Positions 1 to 8,061 of a stretch of 64,000 nt of DNA are shown one piece after another; the first letter of the stretch is position 1; each line of letters starts with the position of its first letter. The translations under genes and the position numbers were made by a program. This DNA comes from UBA11524 sp964383815 (GTDB lineage: Bacteria > Bacillota > Clostridia > Christensenellales > Aristaeellaceae), in assembly GCA_964383815.1 (NCBI GenBank), contig CAYLIC010000004.1, positions 11,117 to 75,116 of the forward strand, written 5' to 3'. The notes beneath the pieces are model-generated. The model saw only the letters and a list, made by a program, of their open reading frames with translations. It was not told where the DNA came from and did no database searches.

Positions 1-253
1 GGATTATTCATGGTTCGTTCATACTGTTTTCACATTTGTGATTTACATTAAGTATGCACTCAGGAGGGAAGCCACCACCCGAATGAGAGCAATCTCCTTT
101 TTCCCTGACATTCCTCGTGAATGTCAACCTCCCTATCCTCCATACAAGCAAAGGCCGCTGGCATAACGCCGGCGGCCTTTGTGATGGCATGGATTCCCGC
201 GGATGATTGCGCCCCGCGCGGAAACAGTATGATGAGGATGGGAGTTGAAGCGC
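1..253. other. Non-coding stretch upstream of the efflux operon
   Basis: I see no credible gene here. The open frames lack ribosome-binding sites and read as low-complexity shadow sequence. There is a short inverted repeat TCACA-TT-TGTGA at 30-41, which could be a regulator site, and a GC-rich hairpin at 150-180 listed separately. Any promoter for the next operon should lie between 181 and 244, but no clear -35/-10 pair is visible. Confidence 0.5.
150..180 (+). terminator. GC-rich hairpin, weak terminator
   Basis: AAAGGCCGC (150-158) pairs perfectly with GCGGCCTTT (172-180), and the loop contains a further GGC/GCC pairing. Only three T follow on either strand, so it is a weak or bidirectional terminator for a gene outside the window. 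Confidence 0.45.
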
Positions 254-1192
254 GTGAACAAGGTGAAGGCTTCCCTTGGCATACTGGGGATAACCCTGGC
301 GGCGGTGCTGTGCCTGGCAGCATCTCCCGGGCGGGGAGCGCCTGTGGCACAGGTGCAGACCTGCCGGGTTGTTCTGGGGACTGTGGAGCAGGTGCTGGCG
401 CTGAACGGCGTGCTGCGATACGAAACGGAATACGCCGCCATTACCCCGCAGGCCGGTGTGGTGGAGGCGGTTTATGTCCACCCGGGGGACAGGGTGCAGG
501 CAGGCCAGGCACTGCTGCGCCTGAACGGCAAGGCTCAAGGACAGGCAGTGGCGGCGCTGCTCTCCGGCGGCAGCAGCCTGGGGGACATGGGCGCCGGGCT
601 GACACAGACCCGCCTGCAGCAGGCGGCGGCCCAGCTGGAGGCGCTCACCATCCGTGCGGCGGCGGACGGCCTAGTGCAGCAGGTGCAGGTCACACCCCAT
701 GGCGGCGTGGCAGCCGGCGCGGCGGCGGTGCTGCTCAGCGGGGAAGGCCAGGCCATCCAGTGCAGCGCCGTTCTGCGGGATGCGGAAAAGCTCCGCCCGG
801 GCATGCAGGCCACCATCCTGAAGGACGGCACATGCCTGACCACCGCTGTGGTGGCGGAGATTGGCCCGGCCCAGGTCAATGCAGGCACCGGGCAGGTGCA
901 GTGCCAGGTGACGCTGACCCCGGCGGAGCGCATCGACCTGCCCCTGGGCGCAGCGCTGGAGGTGGAAATCGTCCTGGCAAGCCGCAATCAGGTGCCTGTG
1001 GTGCCTGTGGAGGCACTGACGGAAAGAGACACCCTGTGGTGGGTGGCGGACGGGCGCTGCTACGAGGTGCCCGCCCGGGTGCTGCTGGCGGATGAGGCAA
1101 GCTGCTGGGTGCCGCTGCCGGAGGGAACGGAAATCATCTGCGGCGTTGAGGCACTGGCAGAGGGACAGCAGGTGAAGGCGGTGAGGCCGTGA
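254..1192 (+). CDS. Membrane-fusion (HlyD/MacA-like) efflux adaptor
   Basis: This 312-residue protein looks like the extracytoplasmic adaptor of a MacAB-type ABC exporter. An N-terminal signal/anchor helix (about residues 7-27) is followed by a lipoyl-like half-motif (AVYVHPGDRVQAGQALLRL), a helical hairpin and beta-barrel domains. The GTG at 254 is preferred over the in-frame TTG at 245 because GGAG at 241-244 is correctly spaced from it. It is translationally coupled (GTGA overlap) to the permease gene. No ABC ATPase is adjacent, so the pump must borrow one or serve another role. The family is fairly clear; the substrate is unknown. Confidence 0.75.
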   Translation: MNKVKASLGILGITLAAVLCLAASPGRGAPVAQVQTCRVVLGTVEQVLALNGVLRYETEYAAITPQAGVVEAVYVHPGDRVQAGQALLRLNGKAQGQAVAALLSGGSSLGDMGAGLTQTRLQQAAAQLEALTIRAAADGLVQQVQVTPHGGVAAGAAAVLLSGEGQAIQCSAVLRDAEKLRPGMQATILKDGTCLTTAVVAEIGPAQVNAGTGQVQCQVTLTPAERIDLPLGAALEVEIVLASRNQVPVVPVEALTERDTLWWVADGRCYEVPARVLLADEASCWVPLPEGTEIICGVEALAEGQQVKAVRP

Positions 1193-2301
1193 GACTCCGG
1201 GATGCGGCAGGCCTGGCCCTTTCCAGCCTGCGGAAAAACCCTGTGCGCACCCTGCTGACCATCCTGGGCCTGGGCGTGGGCATTGGCGCGGTGCTGACGG
1301 TGTTAACCCTGGGCAGCGCGGGAGAGAAGCAGGTGGAGGTGCAAATCGCCCGGCTGGGCGTGGACAAGGTATGGGTGACGGCGGAGGAAGGCCACACCCT
1401 GTCCCGGGCGGATGGGGAGGCCATTCGGGTGGCGACCCGGGCGGATGCCTGCGCGGGCGCATACATCATGGGCACCGTTGCCCTGGGGGACAGGACAGCG
1501 GCAGGGCAGATCACCGGCTATGATGAAAGCCTGCAGGCCGTGCATGGCCTGGAGCTGGCTGCAGGCCGCATGTTTGCCGCCCGGGAGCACCGGGGCAGCG
1601 CCGTTGCCCTGGTGGATGAGGGCATGGCGGAGGCCCTGGGCGGGCAGGTGCTGGGGCAGCGCATCACCCTGGGCAGCCGCAGGCTGCAGGTGGTGGGCGT
1701 GGTGACGCGGGCTGCGCAAACGCCCACGGTGGTGCTGCCCCTTGCCACCTTCCTGGACACCTGGGGCAATGGGGCAATCAGCCAGGTGACCATTGCCGTG
1801 CCACGGGGTCAGCGGGCGGACAGCATTGCCGATGCGGCGCTCTCCGCCCTGGGGGACGGGTACAGGGCCACATCCCTTCAGGCGGAGATTGACGCGGCCC
1901 GGGCGGTGGTGCGCATCTTTGTGATGGTGCTGGCCTGCGTGGCGGCGGTGTGCATGCTGACGGGCGGCATTGGGGTGATGAACATCCTGCTGGTCAGCGT
2001 GCGGGAGCGGCGGAGGGAAATCGGGCTCATCAAGGCCATTGGCGGCACAGCCGGGCAGGTGGGCCTGCTGTTCCTGCTGGAGGCGGCGTGCTATGCGCTG
2101 CTGGGCGGCGTGCTGGGTGTGGCGCTGGGCGCGGGCATGGTGTGGCTTTTCGGCTTGCTGATTGGCCTGGAGGCAGCTTTGTCACCCGGGCTGGCCCTGG
2201 GTGCGGTGGCGGCAGCGGGCGGGGTAGGCGTGCTGTTTGGCGTGGCACCTGCCCTGCGCGCGGCGGCGCTTCTGCCGGTGGATGCGCTGAAATTGCACTG
2301 A
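1189..2301 (+). CDS. MacB/FtsX-type ABC transporter permease
   Basis: This 370-residue permease has the MacB/FtsX layout: one N-terminal membrane helix (about 15-40, containing LRKNPVRTLLTILGLGVGIG), an extracytoplasmic MacB-PCD-like domain to about residue 230, and three C-terminal helices with the typical RERRREIGLIKAIG coupling motif between helices 2 and 3. It starts with GTG and overlaps the adaptor stop codon by 4 bases, so the two are one transcription unit. Family members normally work with an ATPase encoded next door or fused; none is present here. It probably exports a peptide, lipid or drug, with no evidence for which. Confidence 0.8.
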   Translation: MRLRDAAGLALSSLRKNPVRTLLTILGLGVGIGAVLTVLTLGSAGEKQVEVQIARLGVDKVWVTAEEGHTLSRADGEAIRVATRADACAGAYIMGTVALGDRTAAGQITGYDESLQAVHGLELAAGRMFAAREHRGSAVALVDEGMAEALGGQVLGQRITLGSRRLQVVGVVTRAAQTPTVVLPLATFLDTWGNGAISQVTIAVPRGQRADSIADAALSALGDGYRATSLQAEIDAARAVVRIFVMVLACVAAVCMLTGGIGVMNILLVSVRERRREIGLIKAIGGTAGQVGLLFLLEAACYALLGGVLGVALGAGMVWLFGLLIGLEAALSPGLALGAVAAAGGVGVLFGVAPALRAAALLPVDALKLH

Positions 2302-2384
2302 AAACGATGTCATAATCGGTTGAGGGAAAACCGTATTAAACATTCTGAACAAAGAATGACCTCAAGACTTGTCAATTTAGCCAA

Positions 2385-2414
2385 TTTACTTTTTTATCAA
2401 AAAACAGGTATAAT
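2385..2414 (+). promoter_or_regulatory. Sigma-A promoter for ugpC
   Basis: TTTACT (2385-2390), an 18-base spacer and a perfect TATAAT (2409-2414) lie in an AT-rich patch 70 bases before the ugpC start. The AGGAGG ribosome-binding site follows at about 2470. Confidence 0.7.
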
Positions 2415-2484
2415 AAGTGCAACGAAACGTGGTGCTGCTGTTCCTGCATGCCGCGTGGGATTATTCGGAGGAGGAATAAGATTT

Positions 2485-3606
2485 ATGGCAAGCGTATCTC
2501 TGCAACACATCTACAAGGTTTACCAGGGCGGCGTGACCGCTGTTAGCGACTTCTGCCTGGACATTGAGGATAAGGAGTTCATCGTGCTGGTTGGCCCCTC
2601 TGGCTGCGGCAAGTCCACCACCCTGCGCATGGTGGCCGGCCTGGAGGAAATCTCCGATGGCGAGCTGTACATCGGCGATAAGCTGGTGAACGACGTGGCT
2701 CCCAAGGACCGCGACATCGCCATGGTGTTCCAGAACTACGCTCTGTATCCCCATATGACCGTGTATGACAACATGGCTTTCGGCCTGAAGCTGCGCAAGA
2801 CCCCCAAGGACGAAATCAAGCGTCGCGTGGAAGAAGCCGCCAAGATCCTGGACATCGCTCACCTGCTGAACCGTAAGCCCAAGGCCCTGTCCGGCGGCCA
2901 GCGCCAGCGTGTTGCTCTGGGTCGTGCCATCGTCCGTGAGCCCAAGGTCTTCCTGTTCGACGAGCCTCTGTCCAACCTGGACGCCAAGCTGCGCGTTGCC
3001 ATGCGTACCGAGATTACCAAGCTGCACCAGCGCCTGCAGACCACCTTCATCTACGTTACCCACGACCAGACCGAGGCTATGACCATGGCTTCCCGCATCG
3101 TGGTTATGAAGGACGGCGTTATCCAGCAGGTGGATACCCCCCAGAACCTGTACGACTATCCCGCCAACGAGTTCGTGGCCGGCTTCATCGGCAGCCCCCA
3201 GATGAACTTCTTCGACGTGAAGCTGGACAAGGAAGGCCAGGACGTGGTTGCCATCTTCGGCGACAACAAGATTGTTGTGCCCGGCAGCAAGGTTGCCAAG
3301 TTCATCGACGAGAGCTACATCGGCAAGGATGTTGTGATGGGTATCCGTCCTGAGAACATCCACGACGATGCCAACTTCCTCTCCACCTATGAGAATGCCA
3401 CCATCAACGTGTCTGTGGAAGTGACCGAGCAGATGGGCTCTGAAACCTACCTGTACCTGACCACCACCGGCAAGGATGGCAACATCATCGCCCGTGTTGA
3501 TCCCCGCACCACCAGCCGCGCTGGCGACAAGATCAAGGTTGCCTTCGACGTGAACCACCTGCACTTCTTCTGCAAGGAAACTGAGAAGACCATCCTGAGC
3601 CGCTAA
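2485..3606 (+). CDS. ugpC: UgpC/MsmK-family sugar ABC transporter ATPase
   Basis: This 373-residue cytoplasmic ATPase energises carbohydrate importers. It shows Walker A GPSGCGKST, signature LSGGQRQRVALGRA, Walker B VFLFDEPLSNLDAKLR, the H-loop THDQ and a C-terminal TOBE/MalK regulatory domain. The ATG at 2485 follows GGAGGAGG at the right distance, so the longer upstream reading frame is not used. No binding protein or permease is nearby, as expected for a shared MsmK-type ATPase that serves several sugar importers. Codon choice (GTT, GCT and CGT enriched) differs from the neighbours and suggests high expression. It has its own promoter and terminator. Confidence 0.93.
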   Translation: MASVSLQHIYKVYQGGVTAVSDFCLDIEDKEFIVLVGPSGCGKSTTLRMVAGLEEISDGELYIGDKLVNDVAPKDRDIAMVFQNYALYPHMTVYDNMAFGLKLRKTPKDEIKRRVEEAAKILDIAHLLNRKPKALSGGQRQRVALGRAIVREPKVFLFDEPLSNLDAKLRVAMRTEITKLHQRLQTTFIYVTHDQTEAMTMASRIVVMKDGVIQQVDTPQNLYDYPANEFVAGFIGSPQMNFFDVKLDKEGQDVVAIFGDNKIVVPGSKVAKFIDESYIGKDVVMGIRPENIHDDANFLSTYENATINVSVEVTEQMGSETYLYLTTTGKDGNIIARVDPRTTSRAGDKIKVAFDVNHLHFFCKETEKTILSR

Positions 3607-3619
3607 TTTCCGCGCTTCC

Positions 3620-3651
3620 GCGACCCTCTGCCATGGAGGGTCGCTTTTTTT
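3620..3651 (+). terminator. Intrinsic terminator of ugpC
   Basis: GCGACCCTC (3620-3628) pairs with GAGGGTCGC (3636-3644) and is followed by seven T (3645-3651). Confidence 0.92.
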
Positions 3652-3660
3652 GTTGCGGTG

Positions 3661-3690
3661 TGCAACCTTTTGCCGGGCTGGCGCGTCTAA
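3661..3690 (+). promoter_or_regulatory. ECF-type promoter before the sigma gene
   Basis: TGCAACC (3661-3667), 16 bases, then CGTCTAA (3684-3690) matches the TGCAAC/CGTCTA class of Firmicutes ECF sigma promoters. It lies 37 bases before the ECF sigma gene, which suggests autoregulation. A sigma-A consensus is absent here. Confidence 0.7.
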
Positions 3691-3726
3691 TGGGCGGCGA
3701 ATGCTGAAGCCTACACGGAGGATGCC

Positions 3727-4203
3727 ATGGACAAGGAAAGGTTTACCCAGCTGGCACTGGCGCAGGAGCGGCGGCTGTACCGCATCGCCGTCAGCTACAC
3801 CGCCAGCAGCGCCGATGCGGAGGACGCCATGCAGGAGGCGCTTCTCCGGGCCTGGGACAGGCGGGACACCCTGCGGGAGGAGACGCTCTTCGCCACCTGG
3901 CTGACCCGCATACTCATTAACGAATGCAAGAATATCCTGCGCAAGCGCCGCCGCATGATCCCTGTGGCGGAGCTGCCCGCCCTGTTCACGCCGCCGGAGG
4001 ACGAGAAGGCAGCAGACGTGCGAAGGGTGCTGTTTGCCATGCAGGAGCGGTACCGGGTGCCGCTGGTATTGAGCCTGCTGGAGGGTTACAGGCTGCAGGA
4101 CATTGCCACCATGATGAAGCTGCCCCTGGGCACGGTGAAGTCCCGCATTGCCAGGGGAAAGAAGCTGCTGGAAAGAGAGGTGCTGGAACATGCGGAGCAA
4201 TGA
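3727..4203 (+). CDS. ECF sigma factor
   Basis: This 158-residue sigma-70 family extracytoplasmic-function factor has region 2 at about residues 8-75 (YTASSADAEDAMQEALLRAW) and region 4 at about 105-152 (the YRLQDIATMMKLPLGTVKSR helix-turn-helix). The ATG at 3727 follows CGGAGG. Its last 14 bases overlap the start of a membrane protein that is the likely anti-sigma factor, the usual arrangement for this group. The ECF promoter upstream suggests that it drives its own operon. The inducing signal is unknown. Confidence 0.9.
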   Translation: MDKERFTQLALAQERRLYRIAVSYTASSADAEDAMQEALLRAWDRRDTLREETLFATWLTRILINECKNILRKRRRMIPVAELPALFTPPEDEKAADVRRVLFAMQERYRVPLVLSLLEGYRLQDIATMMKLPLGTVKSRIARGKKLLEREVLEHAEQ

Positions 4204-5071
4204 CCTTGACCGGGCAATTGGACCAACGCCCACATCCTTTGATGAAAAAATGCGCCGCACCCTGCGCGGCCTGCAGGAGGAGACACCCAGGCACAGGGCC
4301 GGCGTGCGCCGCGCTGTTGTGCTGGGTGTGGCACTGGCTGTGGTGTGCTCCACGGCTGTGGCACTCATGTCCCGGGGTGTGAAGTGGTACTACGACAACC
4401 GGTTTACCGCCTACCAGCAGTACGAGCCGGAGCGGTATGAGGCCATCATCAGCCATTTGCAGACGGATGTGGAGCAGACGAGGACGGCGGATGAGGACAT
4501 TGACATTGCGGTAACGGAGATTTCCTGGGCGCCCAGGCAGCAAATGATGGTGGTGGAGGTAACTGCCGTGGCGCTGGATCAGGAGCGTATTGAGCTGCAT
4601 CCCATGGAAAACCTGGATGCTGATGGATCCTATGTGGGCGAGGGGAACCTGGGCTTGTACCCATATGACGAGGAGGCCCGGGAGAAGCACTGGCTGTGGA
4701 CGGAAAACGGCTTTGGCCCGGTGGATGAAATGGTCGATCCTGGAAAAGAACTGCTGCTGGTGAATTGCGGCTGGGTTCACCTGGACGGGGATATTCTTAT
4801 TGGCGACATGTCCAGCATGGACAGCTATGTGCAGGAGGACGGCAGCGTGCACATCATCATTGAGGTGCGGATGGACTTCCTCCAGCAGGACAAGGACGCG
4901 GAAATGGACAGCGGCGATGTGAGCCTGGCGGAAAAGCTGCGCCACGCGCTGCAGCAGGATACCATGACACTGACCATTCCCTACACCGTAACGCCCTATA
5001 CCGAGGATGACGATGCCCTGTACAACGGCGGCAGGGATGGGGAAATCAGCTTCGCTGTCAAGGTCGAATAA
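4190..5071 (+). CDS. Membrane anti-sigma factor, DUF4179-like
   Basis: This 293-residue protein has a cytoplasmic N-terminus of about 42 residues containing an FDEKMRRTL segment, one membrane helix (about 43-63, VVLGVALAVVCSTAVALM) and a large extracytoplasmic domain rich in Asp and Glu. The ATG at 4190 starts inside the sigma gene, so translation is coupled. In Clostridia such proteins hold the cognate ECF sigma factor at the membrane and release it on an envelope signal. The assignment rests on topology and operon position; the ectodomain was not matched to a ligand-binding family. Confidence 0.72.
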   Translation: MRSNDLDRAIGPTPTSFDEKMRRTLRGLQEETPRHRAGVRRAVVLGVALAVVCSTAVALMSRGVKWYYDNRFTAYQQYEPERYEAIISHLQTDVEQTRTADEDIDIAVTEISWAPRQQMMVVEVTAVALDQERIELHPMENLDADGSYVGEGNLGLYPYDEEAREKHWLWTENGFGPVDEMVDPGKELLLVNCGWVHLDGDILIGDMSSMDSYVQEDGSVHIIIEVRMDFLQQDKDAEMDSGDVSLAEKLRHALQQDTMTLTIPYTVTPYTEDDDALYNGGRDGEISFAVKVE

Positions 5072-5146
5072 GGCGCTGTTTTGTGAAAATGTCACAAAAA
5101 ATTTGCATTTTTCGGCGGTTTTTCGCTTTCCTCCGCCTTGCATGTG

Positions 5147-5155
5147 TGCTATAAT
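5147..5155 (+). promoter_or_regulatory. Extended -10 promoter for the CdaR-type regulator
   Basis: TGCTATAAT at 5147-5155 is an extended -10 element in an AT-rich gap. The -35 region is poor, as is common when the TGn extension is present. Confidence 0.6.
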
Positions 5156-5202
5156 GGTCGGTGATGGGGAAGGAAGACTTTCCCGGAAGGAGCGAAAGCC
5201 AC

Positions 5203-6252
5203 ATGGATAAGCATTTGCAGGAGCGGCTGGAGGCGGTGCTGTCCCAGCTGTCCATACCGGTGGGTGTGATGGAGCGGGACGGCGGCATGCAGCTGCCAGC
5301 CGATACCCGCGCTGCCCTGAAGGATTTAACCGATGGCGTTCCCGAGAGCATGAATGGCATGCTGTATCTTGCCGTGAAGCAGCCCTCGGTGCTTTTGTCC
5401 TGCCCGGACAAGCTGCCCGGTGCCAGGGATGTGCTGCTGCTGGGCAGTGCGCTGGTCAGCAGCATGGGCGGCAGCGAGGCCCACAGCGAGAACAGCTTTG
5501 ACGTATACCGCCGGGCGCTGCGGGGCGAAACCTCCGGCGCGGAGCTGGAGGCCCTGTGCGCTGAGCACCAGATTCCCCCGGAGCTGGAGCGCTGTGTGAT
5601 GGTCTTTCACATGGTGCAGACCGGGCGGGAGCGGGCCTTCGACCTGCTGAGGGACATTACTCCCATACAGGACAAGGATGTGCTGATTGACCTGGACAGG
5701 CACACCGTGGCCCTGGTGAAGGACGTGACCGATGGGGAAACCGTGGAGGAGCAGATGCAGTTTGCTCAGGCCCTGCAGGAAACCCTCATGAGTGAAACCG
5801 CCCACCAGATGACCGTGGGCATTGGCAGCAGCCGTCATACCATGGACGAATTGCGGGAAAGCTATGCCGAGGCCAAGCGGGCCATTGAGGTTGGGCGCAT
5901 ATTCCAGCCGGAAAGCAGCCTGCATGTGTTCAGCCGGCTGATTCTGGAGCGGTTTTTGATGGAGCTGCCCCAGGACATCAGCGCCTATTATCATTCCCTG
6001 CTGTTCAACAGGAAAACCCTGCGCCTGTTTAACGAGGAAATGCTCTACACCATCGACATGTTCTTCAAGAAAGATTTGAACCTTTCCGACACGGCGCGCC
6101 AGCTGTATATCCACCGCAACACCCTGGTATACCGGCTGGACAAGGTGCAGCGGCAGACAGGCCTTGACCTGCGCTCCTTTGACGATGCGGTGACCTTCAA
6201 AATTCTGATGGAACTGAAAAAATGCGGCGGCGAGAAGCTGAACCGGAAATAA
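5203..6252 (+). CDS. PucR/CdaR-family transcriptional regulator
   Basis: This 349-residue regulator has a poorly conserved N-terminal sensory part, a central GGDEF-like CdaR domain (about 130-250) and a C-terminal PucR-type helix-turn-helix (about 290-340, DTARQLYIHRNTLVYRLDK). The ATG at 5203 is chosen because AAGGAGCG lies just upstream; the in-frame ATG at 5164 lacks this. It is followed after 16 bases by a secreted protease gene and probably shares its transcript. Family members activate sugar-diacid, purine or proline metabolism genes. No metabolic target is adjacent, so its effector is unknown. Confidence 0.82.
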   Translation: MDKHLQERLEAVLSQLSIPVGVMERDGGMQLPADTRAALKDLTDGVPESMNGMLYLAVKQPSVLLSCPDKLPGARDVLLLGSALVSSMGGSEAHSENSFDVYRRALRGETSGAELEALCAEHQIPPELERCVMVFHMVQTGRERAFDLLRDITPIQDKDVLIDLDRHTVALVKDVTDGETVEEQMQFAQALQETLMSETAHQMTVGIGSSRHTMDELRESYAEAKRAIEVGRIFQPESSLHVFSRLILERFLMELPQDISAYYHSLLFNRKTLRLFNEEMLYTIDMFFKKDLNLSDTARQLYIHRNTLVYRLDKVQRQTGLDLRSFDDAVTFKILMELKKCGGEKLNRK

Positions 6253-6268
6253 TCGGAGGGTGCATGAC

Positions 6269-7510
6269 ATGAAAAAGAAACTGCTGCTGTTAACGGCCCT
6301 TGCGCTGACCGCCTGCCTGGTGTGCGGCTGTGCCTATCTGCCCCTGTCCGGCATGACGAACATGCTGGGCATTGCCCAGAAAGACACCCCGGTGGACAAT
6401 GGTGAAACAGTGACCATCTCCAGGGAGCTGTACGAAAGGTATCAGCAGTTTGACAAGCTGCTGGAGCTGCAGGACATTGCAGACGCCTATTTCTTTGAGG
6501 AGTTTGACGAGAACGACCTGCTGGATGGCGCAGCCCGCGGCCTGCTGTCCGGCCTGGGCGACCCGTATACCTACTACTATACACCCGAGGAATACGCCGA
6601 AATGTGGGAGGATGACGAGGGCGAGTATGCCGGTGTGGGCATCCAGATTTCCGGCAACTACCTGACAGGCATCTGCACCATCAGCCGCGTGTTTGACAAT
6701 GGCCCGGCCCGGGAGGCTGGCGTGCACAAGGGCGATGTGCTGTACAAGGTGGAGGATTTGTATGTTACTGCCGCTACCCTGAACGATGCGGTGGACATTA
6801 TGCGCGGCACGCCCGGCACGGATGTGGAGGTAACCTTCCTGCGGGACGGGGAGGAGATGACCTTCACCCTGACCCGGGCGCAGATTAGCGTGAACCGGGT
6901 GGAAAGCGGCATGCTGGCGGACAGCGTGGGGTACATTGCCCTGTATGAGTTTGCAGGGGACTGCGCCACCAAGTTTGAGGAGGCGCTGACCAGCCTGACC
7001 CGGCAGGGCGCGAAGGGTATCATCATCGACCTGCGGGACAACCCCGGCGGCTGGGTGGAGGATGCCAAGGCCATAGGCGACCTGTTCCTGGATGAGGGCA
7101 CCCTGTGCTACCTGGAATACCGGGACGGCACCCGGGAGTATTACAAGACCACTGATGGCAAGGCGGATGTGGAGCTGGTGATCCTGCTGAACGAAAACAG
7201 CGCCTCCTCCTCCGAGATTCTCTCCGGCGCGCTGAAGGACCGGGCAGACGCTACCATTGTGGGCGTGCAGAGCTATGGCAAGGGGATCGTGCAGAGCGTG
7301 GTTCCCATTGCCAGCGACGGCTCCGGCATGCAGCTGACCATCGCCCAGTATTACACGCCCAATGGCAACAAGGTGCACAAGATTGGCATTACGCCGGATG
7401 TGGAAATCGACCTGCCCGAGGGTGACAACGGCATGTATGAGTTTGGCGACCTGGCGGATGCTCAGCTGGCCAAGGCCCTGGAGGTTATGCAGGAGAAGCT
7501 GGCAAGGTGA
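6269..7510 (+). CDS. S41-family C-terminal processing peptidase lipoprotein
   Basis: This 413-residue serine protease of the CtpA/Tsp type has a lipoprotein signal ending in LVCGC, so it is probably anchored outside the membrane. A PDZ domain spans about residues 115-200. The S41 catalytic core contains the nucleophile serine in NENSASSSE and the general-base lysine in SYGKGIVQ. The ATG at 6269 is spaced 8 bases from GGAGGG; the upstream GTG at 6260 overlaps that site and is rejected. Such enzymes trim or degrade exported proteins. It lies downstream of the CdaR-type gene and ends at a strong terminator. Confidence 0.9.
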   Translation: MKKKLLLLTALALTACLVCGCAYLPLSGMTNMLGIAQKDTPVDNGETVTISRELYERYQQFDKLLELQDIADAYFFEEFDENDLLDGAARGLLSGLGDPYTYYYTPEEYAEMWEDDEGEYAGVGIQISGNYLTGICTISRVFDNGPAREAGVHKGDVLYKVEDLYVTAATLNDAVDIMRGTPGTDVEVTFLRDGEEMTFTLTRAQISVNRVESGMLADSVGYIALYEFAGDCATKFEEALTSLTRQGAKGIIIDLRDNPGGWVEDAKAIGDLFLDEGTLCYLEYRDGTREYYKTTDGKADVELVILLNENSASSSEILSGALKDRADATIVGVQSYGKGIVQSVVPIASDGSGMQLTIAQYYTPNGNKVHKIGITPDVEIDLPEGDNGMYEFGDLADAQLAKALEVMQEKLAR

Positions 7511-7515
7511 TCTGT

Positions 7516-7550
7516 GTTCGGGGATGGAAAGCACATCCCCGGACTTTTTT
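7516..7550 (+). terminator. Intrinsic terminator after the S41 protease
   Basis: An 11-bp stem (7516-7526 with 7534-7544, core CGGGGATG/CATCCCCG) is followed by six T. Confidence 0.9.
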
Positions 7551-7571
7551 GTTAGAAAAATGTCAAAATGC

Positions 7572-7600
7572 TTTTCAAAGGGTGAAAAGTGGGGTATAAT
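7572..7600 (+). promoter_or_regulatory. Promoter of the TM1266/ABC importer operon
   Basis: TTTTCA (7572-7577), a 17-base spacer and TATAAT (7595-7600). Transcription should begin near 7607, giving a leader of about 185 nucleotides. Confidence 0.75.
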
Positions 7601-7606
7601 CAATAT

Positions 7607-7776
7607 AGCCAATATGCCAAACCCTAGCGGCAACGTGCGGGGGAGGCCAGGCAAAACACTCCTGATTGACTGCCCGGGTGCGCCCTGGCGGGAGATGGGA
7701 AAGGGGGACGAGGATATGCTGCTGTTGCTGGGCGAGCCATAGCGTTTTTTGCGTGCTGGCTTACCCGCTTTTTTAT
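7607..7776 (+). promoter_or_regulatory. Structured 5' leader, putative riboswitch or attenuator
   Basis: The transcript leader can form a long-range pairing CGGCAAC (7628-7634) with GTTGCTG (7724-7730), enclosing a GCCAGG (7646-7651)/CCTGGC (7684-7689) stem with CAC/GTG inside it. The 3' strand of the outer pairing touches the 5' arm of the terminator at 7730-7774, so aptamer and terminator could compete. I compared it by eye with TPP, cobalamin, Moco, THF and guanidine consensus elements and found no convincing match. The downstream genes are a regulator-like protein and an ABC importer, so a small-molecule sensor is plausible but unproven. Confidence 0.5.
7730..7774 (+). terminator. Leader terminator before the first gene of the operon
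   Basis: GGGCGAGCCA (7730-7739) pairs with TGGCTTACCC (7757-7766), with one mismatch and one wobble, and is followed by GC and six T (7769-7774). It ends only four bases before the GGAGG of the next gene, so it must act as a conditional attenuator. Confidence 0.75.
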
Positions 7777-7791
7777 TGGAGGTGTGGAACA

Positions 7792-8061
7792 ATGGGCGAC
7801 ACACGCTTAGGCTTTGTTGGCGTGGTGGTGGAGGAACGCTCCCGCGCCGAGGACGTGAACCGCATCCTGTCCGCATTTGGCGGAATCATCCGCGGGCGCA
7901 TCGGCATTCCCGATCAGGAATCCGGTCTGGCGGTGATTGGCCTGGTGGTGGAGGGAAGCAATGAGCAGGTTGGCGCCATGACCGGCAAGCTGGGGAACCT
8001 CTCCGGTGTGACGGTGAAAAGCGCGCTGACTGCGAAGAAAATCCGAAAGGAAGATGAATGA
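7792..8061 (+). CDS. TM1266-family iron-only hydrogenase system regulator
   Basis: This 89-residue ACT-like/CopG-fold protein (DTRLGFVGVVVE at the N-terminus, GIPDQESGLAVIGLVVEG in the middle) matches the TM1266 family, which normally sits beside [FeFe]-hydrogenase maturation genes. Here it starts an ABC importer operon instead. The ATG at 7792 follows GGAGG at 7778-7782, and its stop overlaps the start of the binding-protein gene. No hydrogenase or HydEFG gene is in the window. Its molecular role is poorly known even in characterised genomes; small-molecule sensing is a reasonable guess from the fold. Confidence 0.8.
   Translation: MGDTRLGFVGVVVEERSRAEDVNRILSAFGGIIRGRIGIPDQESGLAVIGLVVEGSNEQVGAMTGKLGNLSGVTVKSALTAKKIRKEDE

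Noticed and set aside
2461..4368. Minus-strand open frame of 635 codons opposite ugpC and the sigma gene
   Set aside because: It spans two well-supported plus-strand genes, a terminator and a promoter, and has no recognisable domain.
7607..7776. TPP, cobalamin or Moco riboswitch
   Set aside because: The invariant core sequences that I know for these classes are absent, so only an unassigned leader is reported.
7792..8061. Evidence for a hydrogenase cluster
   Set aside because: Only the regulator-like gene is present; no HydA, HydE, HydF or HydG gene is in the window.
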